A program made the position numbers and the translations under genes. This document shows positions 43,134 to 50,394 of a DNA stretch of 64,000 nucleotides, piece by piece. The DNA comes from Singulisphaera acidiphila DSM 18658 (GTDB taxonomy: Bacteria > Planctomycetota > Planctomycetia > Isosphaerales > Isosphaeraceae), in contig NC_019892.1 of NCBI RefSeq assembly GCF_000242455.2, positions 3,720,001 to 3,784,000 of the forward strand, in the 5' to 3' direction. Positions within the stretch are counted from its first letter, which is position 1, and each line of letters opens with the position of its first letter. The notes beneath the pieces were generated by a model. It saw only the letters and a program-made list of their open reading frames with translations, searched no databases and was not told the DNA's origin.

Positions 43134-45077
43134 TCAATGCCCAGGTCCGCGACCCCTCTTGGGCGGAAACCTGATTTCCAGAGCGACCGAGCCACCCGTA
43201 GGGCGAAGCCGAATGAACGGCGTCGGATCCTGCTCAAGATAAACCGGATCCCACCGGGTAGGCGGCAAGGTCCTCAGGCACGGGACGGAGTGATACCGGA
43301 GGACCACCGTTCCGTCAACCCCAGGCATGCAGTCGCGCACGACCAGCCCGCCTGGAGTCGCCTCCACCTGGGCCGTTCCTTCGACCGTATCACCGGCAAA
43401 GCCGTTGACGCGAGCGAACAGCAGCGTGCCATCGTCGTCGAGGACCTCAAAGAGGTCGGGATTCGACCGGCAGAACCCTCGCGCCCAAGGGCTCCAGCAG
43501 AGGATGTACGCCGGCCGATAGAGCCGAGCGTACCGCACGAAGTGGCTGCGGCTCCAGTTCGCCTCGCCAAACAACTTCCCCTCGCCGAACTGCGTGAAAT
43601 TCGTGACCAGCGAGGCGTGAAGGTAAGGCCCTCCGATCACCTCAACCCCGGTCTTCCACGGCAGAATGCCGCTGAAACGGCCTCCCTGGAACGGGTCAGG
43701 AATGCCGGGAAGCCCAAAGCCCCCCTCTTCGTACAGCAGGCGCTCGCCGCGCTGCATCGATCGCTGGATGTGCCCGACCACCCAGAGGAGCCGATCGGAC
43801 GGCCGACTCTCCAGGAACGGATGAGGCCCCGCCACCCGAGAAAGCACCGAGGCCTGCATGGCGGGTCCGAACAGGCGAAGCCCGATGAGGATCAGCCCAA
43901 GGACCGCCCAACGATCGAGCCGAGGGCGGTCCTCGGTGGCTCCGGCTCCGGCTCCGGCGAGTCTGCTCAAGATTTCGGCGATCCCCAGAGCCGAGGCCAG
44001 CGCCAGCCCCGTATAAACGGCGTAGGTGTGTCGCCCCGGCTGGAGGAAGTCAAGCGAGCGGAGCCCTCCCGCGAGATAACCCCAAAAGAAGCCCGCCCCG
44101 ATGAATCCGATGAGCCCCGCCCCAAGGACCCGCTCACGGCGGGCGAGCAGGGCAAGCCCCACAAGGCCCGCCCCCCAGAGCAGGCTCTCGATCGGCGCCT
44201 CGACGGTCACGATCTGGCCAAGCCGCGTGAGCACCCCTTCAGGGTGAGCGAAGGCGAAGTCACTCGCCCCCTTGGTGGACGCCAGCCAGAGGCCCGGAGC
44301 CCACCAAAACGCGTTGGCCGCCAGCACCACCAGCGGGATCAGCCAGACCCCCAGGTGGCGCGACCTGGAAAAGGAGCCGGGAACCCGTTCGCGAGTCGCA
44401 AGCGCAGCAGCATAGGCCAAGGCGGCTGCCGGTGCGACAACCATGGAACTGGTCAGGTGGACCAACACCACCCCCGCCATCAAGGCCGCCGAGACCAGCC
44501 ACCAGCGCACCCCGCCCCGCTCCAGGTAGCGGCAAAAGGCTCCCGTGGCCGCAAGTCCAAGCGGGATCGCCAGGAGATAAGGCAACATCCCGAACCCGGC
44601 ATAATTGATCGGAAAATCAGTCCAGACGTAGATCAAAAAGAGGAGGACCGCAATCGAGGCGGCCCTGCCTCGCGCATTCCAGAGACCCGCCCCCCAGGCA
44701 ATCAGCCAGGGGATGAGCGCCGCGGAAACGAGGACGTAAACCTTGTAGGCATACTCCGGGTGGTCGCCACCGAAAACGGCGACAACCAACTCCGGCAGGG
44801 TCGATGAAGCGGGGAAGATCACGCTCTTGGCGTACCCCGACATGAAGCTGGGGTCATAGCCCGCCGTGGTCCCCGTCAGACTCAAGAACCGGCGTGTGAT
44901 GAGCGCACTATGGAAATAGAGCGGATGGTCGTCACGCCAGATCGGCCAGCCGTTTGACAGGCCCGATCGCCCCCCCATCCCCATCCAGATGGCCCAGCCA
45001 TGAGCCAGAGCCATCAGCACGACCAGGAACCAACCCACGGAAAATCGAGATCCTCGAAACCGAGCCAACCCGGTCAT
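43134..45077 (-). CDS. Polytopic membrane protein, putative sugar-transfer type
   Basis: 647 residues with about 12 spans in the first 450 and a soluble beta-rich C-terminal 200 residues. The first loop WPIWRDDHPLYFHSALITRRFLSLTGTTAGYDPSFMSGYAKSVIFPAS resembles the extracytoplasmic loop of glycosyltransferases of the PMT/6-pyruvoyl-tetrahydropterin-related membrane class, but an acidic DxD-like catalytic pair is only suggested (DD at the loop). The C-terminal domain has RSHFVRYARLYRPAYILCWSPWARGF. It is most likely an envelope glycan enzyme. It overlaps or abuts the GT87-type gene. The first codon is ATG at 45077. Confidence 0.65.
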   Translation of the reverse strand: MTGLARFRGSRFSVGWFLVVLMALAHGWAIWMGMGGRSGLSNGWPIWRDDHPLYFHSALITRRFLSLTGTTAGYDPSFMSGYAKSVIFPASSTLPELVVAVFGGDHPEYAYKVYVLVSAALIPWLIAWGAGLWNARGRAASIAVLLFLIYVWTDFPINYAGFGMLPYLLAIPLGLAATGAFCRYLERGGVRWWLVSAALMAGVVLVHLTSSMVVAPAAALAYAAALATRERVPGSFSRSRHLGVWLIPLVVLAANAFWWAPGLWLASTKGASDFAFAHPEGVLTRLGQIVTVEAPIESLLWGAGLVGLALLARRERVLGAGLIGFIGAGFFWGYLAGGLRSLDFLQPGRHTYAVYTGLALASALGIAEILSRLAGAGAGATEDRPRLDRWAVLGLILIGLRLFGPAMQASVLSRVAGPHPFLESRPSDRLLWVVGHIQRSMQRGERLLYEEGGFGLPGIPDPFQGGRFSGILPWKTGVEVIGGPYLHASLVTNFTQFGEGKLFGEANWSRSHFVRYARLYRPAYILCWSPWARGFCRSNPDLFEVLDDDGTLLFARVNGFAGDTVEGTAQVEATPGGLVVRDCMPGVDGTVVLRYHSVPCLRTLPPTRWDPVYLEQDPTPFIRLRPTGGSVALEIRFPPKRGRGPGH

Positions 45078-45281
45078 GAAAAGGACCTGCTCGCTCGCGC
45101 GACGGAGCCAACCACAAGCTCATCGCGCGGTTCGCGGCGTCGACGCGAGGGGTTCTGATTCATCTCGAAGACCCGTTGCGACTGGTGGCTCTCCGTCCGG
45201 ACCGACCCGATCCGGTTGGCGTTTGCCCCTCTCGAAGAAGTGAGGCGGCGACTCTTCGGCACGATCTTGAGCTTCGGCAAA

Positions 45282-45643
45282 TGCGGCCCGCAGGATTCGA
45301 ACCTGCAACCAAGGGATTCAAGGCCCCTCGCGTTTCCACGAGGCTTGGACTATCTCACCCTCCTCGACCTTTTCGGAAAAAAAGGAACGAGGAGGCCGGG
45401 CGCTCGTCGGCGGGGGTTATTGTTGGGACTCACCCCGCTAGTCTCTGAACCGTCCTGGCCACCGGTTGCCCGGCCAGGCTAGGCTGCGGATTGCCATGCT
45501 CCTGGTGCGAAACTGCTCTCGACACCAAGCGTTTAGGTTTCCCGCAATTCACCCGGATCGCGTTCGAGGGTTACCCCCCGGCGCCACCATTTTTTTAAGG
45601 AACAAATGATGAGTCCCCTGCTCTGCCGTTGAGCTAGGGCCGC
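45282..45643 (-). tRNA. ileX: tRNA-Ile2 (CAU) gene interrupted by a group I intron
   Basis: The 5' exon is 45643-45609 (35 nt) and the 3' exon 45318-45282 (37 nt); together 72 nt, no encoded CCA. Acceptor stem GCGGCCC/GGGCCGC, D stem GCTC/GAGC, anticodon stem GGGGA/TCCCT with loop CTCATAA (anticodon CAT), T arm GCAGG-TTCGAAT-CCTGC. The anticodon arm with TTGGT after it matches bacterial tRNA-Ile2 (whose C34 becomes lysidine through TilS) rather than elongator Met or initiator Met, which have other arms. The 290-nt intron lies between U36 and A37. Lysidine formation presumably needs the spliced form. No other tRNA gene for this is visible in the window. Confidence 0.93.
45319..45608 (-). ncRNA. 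Group I intron (IC3-like), no ORF
   Basis: 290 nt between exon halves of tRNA-Ile2(CAU). Core elements: P, GAATTGCGGGAAACC (plus 45536-45550); Q, AATCCGCAGCC (45482-45492); R, GTTCAGAGACTA (45439-45450); S, GATAGTCC (45347-45354). P4 is UUGCGG/CCGCAG, P7 is GACUA/UAGUC. P1 pairs exon UCAU plus intron CAUUU with AAAUGGUGG near the 5' end and has a U.G pair at the splice site. P6 is CCTGGCC/GGCCAGG (plus 45454-45478). P9 is a 7 bp stem capped by GAAA (plus 45327-45344). The intron ends in G. P3 and P8 are not resolved by eye. No homing endonuclease is encoded. Insertion point equals the Azoarcus intron. Confidence 0.92.
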
Positions 45644-45737
45644 TTACTCGCACCATCATCGCCCCAGTCGTCCTTCGATACAACCCTCTACTCACCAAAA
45701 CCGCTTGCGACGCGCAAAGCCAGCGCGCAAAAAAACA

Positions 45738-45771
45738 AAAGGACGAGCCGCAAACGTGCGCCTCGTCCTTT
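45738..45771 (-). terminator. Rho-independent terminator of the desaturase
   Basis: AAAGGACGAG (45738-45747) pairs with CTCGTCCTTT (45762-45771) around a 14-base loop. On the minus strand a run TTTTGTTTTTTT follows. It sits 36 bp after the desaturase stop and before the tRNA gene. Confidence 0.9.
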
Positions 45772-45806
45772 CAGGTTTTCTCTCAGACGCCGAATCGGTC
45801 CGTCGC

Positions 45807-46763
45807 TTACTTCGAGGCGACGGCCAGTTCGGGCTCGTCGCTGACCGTTCCGGAGACGACAGTCGTCATCTCGGGATCGCTACCGGCCTGCTCGTCGAGC
45901 ACGCTGGGGTTGTCGAGACGCGTCTTCTTGGGAATCTTGGGCATCTTGATGGAGTAGGCAAGGCCGAGGTACGACATGAGGCGGATGGTCATGTAGGTCA
46001 TGTCCACTTCCCACCAACGCAGGCCGTGTCGGGCCGAAGTCTGGAAGGCGTGGTGGTTGTTGTGCCATCCTTCGCCGTAGGTCACCACGGCGACCCACCA
46101 GAGGTTCGTCGACTTGTCACGGGTTTCGTGCGACCGGTAGCCCCAGATGTGGGTGGCCGAGTTGACCAGCCAGGTCGAGTGCAGCACCAGGACCGAGCGA
46201 ACAAAGCCGCCCCAGACGAGCCAGGGCATGCCCCCGATCGCATAGAGGCCGGCTCCCAACAGGATCGGGAACAGGATGAAGTATTTGTCGAGCCAACGAA
46301 GGACCGGATCTTTGCAAAGATCGGGAGCCCACCGCTGGTAATACTCGGGCGTGTGGATCGAGGTGATGTCGGGCGTCATCCACCAGAACATGTGCGCCCA
46401 GCCGAAGCCTCGGTTGGGGCTGTGAACGTCATCTTCTTCGTCGGAGTGGGCGTGATGGCGGCGATGGTCGGAGACCCATCCAATCGGCCCGCCCTCCGAA
46501 GCACAGCAGCCGATCGCCGTCAGGACGTACTCGAGGGCCTTCGGCCTGGTCGCGAAGCTGCGATGCGTCAGAAGACGGTGGTACGTCATCGTGATGCCGA
46601 GCCCGCCCGTCACCCAGTGCAGGAAGAAGCAAAGAGCAACCGCCTGCCAGGTGAAGTAAGCCGGGACAAATGCGAGCAGGGCACCCACGTGAAGTGCCCC
46701 GATCCAAATGAGGGGAGCCCAGGCAATCTTCTGCGGAGCGGGATCGGTAAGCGTCGTGGACAT
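45807..46763 (-). CDS. Acyl-CoA/acyl-lipid delta-9 desaturase
   Basis: 318 residues from an ATG at 46763 with AAGG upstream; the frame is open 32 codons further. The three histidine boxes of the di-iron membrane desaturases are complete: H62-RLLTH67, H100-RRHH104 and H234-NNHH238. Four spans flank them (AFVPAYFTWQAVALCFFLHW and FPILLGAGLYAIGG). The enzyme inserts a cis double bond into acyl chains at the membrane. Followed by a strong terminator, preceded by a 392-base divergent region, so monocistronic. Confidence 0.93.
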   Translation of the reverse strand: MSTTLTDPAPQKIAWAPLIWIGALHVGALLAFVPAYFTWQAVALCFFLHWVTGGLGITMTYHRLLTHRSFATRPKALEYVLTAIGCCASEGGPIGWVSDHRRHHAHSDEEDDVHSPNRGFGWAHMFWWMTPDITSIHTPEYYQRWAPDLCKDPVLRWLDKYFILFPILLGAGLYAIGGMPWLVWGGFVRSVLVLHSTWLVNSATHIWGYRSHETRDKSTNLWWVAVVTYGEGWHNNHHAFQTSARHGLRWWEVDMTYMTIRLMSYLGLAYSIKMPKIPKKTRLDNPSVLDEQAGSDPEMTTVVSGTVSDEPELAVASK

Positions 46764-47155
46764 GCTGAACCTTCGATTTGTGGATAGTCCGGGCGGATAC
46801 TCGTTCGACGGGGTGGGCCGATCATGCTCATCGGCTGCCATTGAAGCGGTCGGTGCCACGATCCAGGCTCACGTTCTGTCTTCCGCGTTCCGGCACCAGA
46901 GCCCACCCGGAGGTTCGGTCGTGTCTATATAGGACGGTGAGAGCCTCGACAATCGCCTGCCACTCGAAAAAAAAGAGCGTGGCTCTCGCCTCAGGCCTGT
47001 GCGAATTGCCGAAGGGAAACCCTGCCAAGTCGCGGCAAGAGTTTACTACGATTGCTCTCGCGTAACAAAGGCAAATTCGGGAAAAATGAACTGATCCGGC
47101 AATTTGCCCCCTCTGGGGTTGGAGCATCCGCTATCGATATTTATCGGGGAAATTC
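46764..47155. other. Divergent intergenic region
   Basis: 392 bases between the desaturase (minus) and the dehydrogenase (plus). AT-rich towards 47150. It must hold both promoters. No dyad of note, no tRNA. Confidence 0.4.
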
Positions 47156-48106
47156 ATGAAAGGTCTCTACTGCGACGGCTCCTCGATCCGGCTCCGTGAC
47201 GATCTCCCCACACCCATTCCCGGCCCTGGAGAGGTCCTCCTGCGCGTCCGGATCGCCGGCATCTGCGACACCGATATCCAACTCGCCAAAGGTTATCTGG
47301 GATTTCAGGGCGTGCTCGGGCACGAGTTCGTCGGCCAGACCAACACAGGGCGTCGTGTCACAGCAGAGATCAACAACGCTTGCCATGTTTGCCCTGTCTG
47401 CCTAGACGGTCGACCCGGCCACTGCCCACATCGGACCGTTCTGGGGATCGTGGGGCACGACGGCGCGATGGCGGAACAGGTCGTCGTCCCCCAAGTCAAC
47501 CTGCATGAGATTCCCGACGAAATCGACGATCGAGAAGCCGTCTTCATCGAGCCGCTGGCCGCGGCCTTCCGGATCACCGAGCAACTCGATCTCCACCCCG
47601 GCCTCAAGATGGCGATCCTCGGTGACGGCAAACTCGGGATGCTCTGCGCCTGGGTCGCCCGAACCACCGGCGCTCAAGTGAGCGTGATTGGTAAGCACGC
47701 CTCCAAGCTTGCATTAGCAGGAGAGGCAATCACCACACACCGACTTGAGGAGGCATCCACGCTCGCAAAGCGGTTTGACGTCGTCGTCGACTGCACCGGT
47801 TCGCACTCAGGGTTTCCCACCGCGCTGGGGCTGGTCAGGCCGTGCGGTACGGTCGTTCTCAAAACGACGGTCGCGGGAACGTATACAGTTAACCTGGCCG
47901 GAATTGTGATCGACGAGGTCCGCGTGATCGGCTCGCGCTGCGGACCGTTCCCCAAGGCGATCGCCGCCTTGGTCAATCGCCAGGTCAATGTTCGTCCCCT
48001 GATCGGCGGGGAGTTCACTCTCGATCAGGCCGAATCCGCCTTCCGGGCCGCCTCCGAAAAGGGCGCTCGGAAAATCCTGATCCAGGTTGCTCCAGAATCA
48101 GCCTGA
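47156..48106 (+). CDS. Medium-chain zinc alcohol dehydrogenase family protein
   Basis: 316 residues from an ATG at 47156 with GGGGA upstream. MDR family: catalytic zinc ligands Cys37 and GHE 55-57; the structural zinc loop has Cys76, Cys79, Cys82 and Cys90 in CHVCPVCLDGRPGHC. The nucleotide motif GDGKLGM lies near residue 157. Slightly shorter than most members. Sorbitol/threonine/alcohol dehydrogenase-like; the substrate cannot be told. Cofactor loop favours NAD(H) or NADP(H) without decisive residue. A terminator follows at 48313. Confidence 0.87.
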   Translation: MKGLYCDGSSIRLRDDLPTPIPGPGEVLLRVRIAGICDTDIQLAKGYLGFQGVLGHEFVGQTNTGRRVTAEINNACHVCPVCLDGRPGHCPHRTVLGIVGHDGAMAEQVVVPQVNLHEIPDEIDDREAVFIEPLAAAFRITEQLDLHPGLKMAILGDGKLGMLCAWVARTTGAQVSVIGKHASKLALAGEAITTHRLEEASTLAKRFDVVVDCTGSHSGFPTALGLVRPCGTVVLKTTVAGTYTVNLAGIVIDEVRVIGSRCGPFPKAIAALVNRQVNVRPLIGGEFTLDQAESAFRAASEKGARKILIQVAPESA

Positions 48107-48312
48107 ACGAGATCAACGGCGGTGGAAGAAGCCCGTGAGCAGAAGCCTTTGTTTTACGTGTACAGGCTCATTCCACAACCCGATGTTCCTGAAAACGTTG
48201 GGGCTTCTGGGACAACAAGAGGATGCGGACAAGTCACCCTTGCCCACTCTTGAATTTGTAATCCCCCCCTGGGATCGCGGGCAAGGCGTCCATGACCCGG
48301 GAGGGTGGTGAC

Positions 48313-48347
48313 CAGAGCGGAACAGGCGCGATCAGCGCTCTGTTTTT
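48313..48347 (+). terminator. Terminator after the MDR dehydrogenase
   Basis: CAGAGCG (48313-48319) pairs with CGCTCTG (48336-48342), 16-base loop, followed by TTTTT. It is 207 bp after the stop of the dehydrogenase gene and 49 bp before the convergent topoisomerase stop. Confidence 0.65.
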
Positions 48348-48395
48348 CGCACCACATAGGGAAAGTTCCCCGGGCCAGCGGAAGACCGACTCTCC

Positions 48396-50318
48396 CTAAA
48401 TATCAATATCTTTCGCCGTGTAGGCTTCGGCCATGATGAACTTGAATCGCGCCTCGGGCTCTTTACCCATGAGGTCGCTGACGGTTCGTTCGGTGTAGGT
48501 GCGGTCATCGTCGGGGACGGTCACGCGGAGCAAACGGCGGCGGGCCGGATCGAGGGTCGTCTCGTAGAGGAGCGCCGGGGGCATCTCGCCAAGGCCTTTG
48601 AAACGCGTGATGTTGGGCTTAGCGTTCTTGGGCAGCTTGGCCAGAGCGCGGTCGCGTGACGCGTCGTCGGCCGCCCAGTACGTTTCCTTGCCCCAGGAGA
48701 CCTTATAGAGCGGCGGGCAGGCGAGGAAGACGTGGCCGTCGTTCAAGAGGCCGGGGACGTGGCGGTAGAAGAAGGTCAGGAGGAGCGTGGCGATGTGATG
48801 GCCGTCGCTATCGGCGTCGGTCAGGAGAATGACCTTACCGTAGCGAAGGCGAGCCGGGTCGTACTGATCGTCCATCCCGCAGCCCAGGGCGCTGATGATA
48901 TCGGTGAGCTCTTTGTTGTCGAGGACCTTGGCCTTACCCGCCTGCTCGGCGTTGAGCACCTTTCCCTTGAGGGGAAGGATCGCCTGGATGTCGCGGTCGC
49001 GGCCTTGCTTGGCCGAGCCACCGGCCGAGTCCCCTTCGACGATGAACAGTTCCGACTCCTCAGGGTTGGTGCTGTCGCAGTCGTGGAGCTTGCCCGGCAG
49101 GTTGAGCCGGTTGCTGATCGCAGTCTTCCGGCGAACTTGCGAGGCCGCCGCACGACTCGCCTCACGTGCCTTGGCCGACTGGATCACCCGCGCGGCGATC
49201 GCGTCGCCCACGCTCCGGTTCTTGATCAGGAAGGTCTCGAGCCGGGGCCGCACCATCGACTCGACCAGCGAGCGCACCTCGGCATTGTTCAGCCGCCCCT
49301 TGGTCTGCCCTTGAAACTGCGGCTCGTGCACACAGATCGAGAGAACGGCGGTCAAACCTTCAAGGATATCCTCATTCTTGATCTCGACCCCTTTCTTGAT
49401 CAGGTCGTGATCGGTCATGTACCGCCGCACCGCGGAGCGGACGGCTTCGCGCAAGCCCAACTCATGCGTACCGCCGTCGACCGTGGGGATCGTGTTGACG
49501 AACGACCGGACCGACTCTTCGGTGGCCTCGGTCCAGGCCAGGGCCACGTGACACCGGATGTTGTCGGCGTCGTCCTCACGCTCGAGCACGAAGGGGAGGG
49601 GGGAGACCCGAACATCCCCCCGCGCCTGATTGACCGCATCAAGGAAGTCGGCGACGCCCCCATCGTGGCGAAACTCGTGACTCTGGTTCTTCTTCTGGTC
49701 GACGAACTGAATCACCAAGCCTTTATTCAAATAAGTCTTGATGTCAAGCCGTTCGGCGATCAGCTTCGAGTCGTAGACCTGGTCGAGGAAGATTTCGGGA
49801 TCGGGGGTAAAGGTGATGGTCGTTCCCGTCCCCCGCACGGGCTCGCCCGGCTTAACCGGACCGAGGGCCTTACCGCGTCGGTAGCTCTGGGAATAGACCA
49901 CACCGTCGCGGCGTACCTGAGCGATCAGGCTCTTGCTCAGGGCGTTGACCACGCTGGCACCGACACCGTGCAGCCCGCCCGCGACCTTGTAGGCATCGTT
50001 GTCAAACTTGCCACCGGCATGCAGCGTGGTGAGAATCACCTCGAGCGCGCTCTGGCCCGTCTTGGGATGGATGTCGACGGGAATCCCTCGGCCGTTATCG
50101 GAGACCGAGACCGTCTTCCCATCGGATTCGAGCGTGACCACAATCCGGGTGGCATGCCCGTTCATCACCTCGTCGACCGAGTTGTCGACGATTTCCCAGA
50201 GCAGGTGGTGCAGACCGGCGGAGTCAATGCCGCCAATGTACATACCCGGGCGGCGCCGGACGGCCTCCAGACCTTCCAGGACGGTGATTGAATCGGCGTT
50301 ATATGTTCCCGAGGCCAT
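48396..50318 (-). CDS. Type IIA topoisomerase subunit B (GyrB/ParE)
   Basis: 640 residues. GHKL ATPase motifs: EIVDNSVDEVMNGHA, SVSDNGRGIPV, GGLHGVGASVVNALS. TOPRIM motifs: VEGDSAGGSAKQGRDR and LLTDADSDGHHIATLLLTFF, the latter with the three Asp that bind Mg. It ends SDLMGKEPEARFKFIMAEA, typical of both GyrB and ParE; length fits both. No E. coli-type insertion. Downstream of its A subunit by 76 bp. The pair being together and the A subunit lacking a classical GyrA box (next entry) favours ParE-like; not decided. Confidence 0.93.
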   Translation of the reverse strand: MASGTYNADSITVLEGLEAVRRRPGMYIGGIDSAGLHHLLWEIVDNSVDEVMNGHATRIVVTLESDGKTVSVSDNGRGIPVDIHPKTGQSALEVILTTLHAGGKFDNDAYKVAGGLHGVGASVVNALSKSLIAQVRRDGVVYSQSYRRGKALGPVKPGEPVRGTGTTITFTPDPEIFLDQVYDSKLIAERLDIKTYLNKGLVIQFVDQKKNQSHEFRHDGGVADFLDAVNQARGDVRVSPLPFVLEREDDADNIRCHVALAWTEATEESVRSFVNTIPTVDGGTHELGLREAVRSAVRRYMTDHDLIKKGVEIKNEDILEGLTAVLSICVHEPQFQGQTKGRLNNAEVRSLVESMVRPRLETFLIKNRSVGDAIAARVIQSAKAREASRAAASQVRRKTAISNRLNLPGKLHDCDSTNPEESELFIVEGDSAGGSAKQGRDRDIQAILPLKGKVLNAEQAGKAKVLDNKELTDIISALGCGMDDQYDPARLRYGKVILLTDADSDGHHIATLLLTFFYRHVPGLLNDGHVFLACPPLYKVSWGKETYWAADDASRDRALAKLPKNAKPNITRFKGLGEMPPALLYETTLDPARRRLLRVTVPDDDRTYTERTVSDLMGKEPEARFKFIMAEAYTAKDIDI

Positions 50319-50394
50319 CGGATAGCGTCCTCGCTCAAGCAGACGAAAGGGTCGCGCGGGTATCGATCAGAGAGAGGGAGATTGATTGATTGCC

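Noticed and set aside
45425..45433. Use of GUGAGUCCC as the main internal guide sequence
   Set aside because: The guide of group I introns lies near the 5' end; AAAUGGUGG there already makes a proper P1. Kept only as a secondary pairing.
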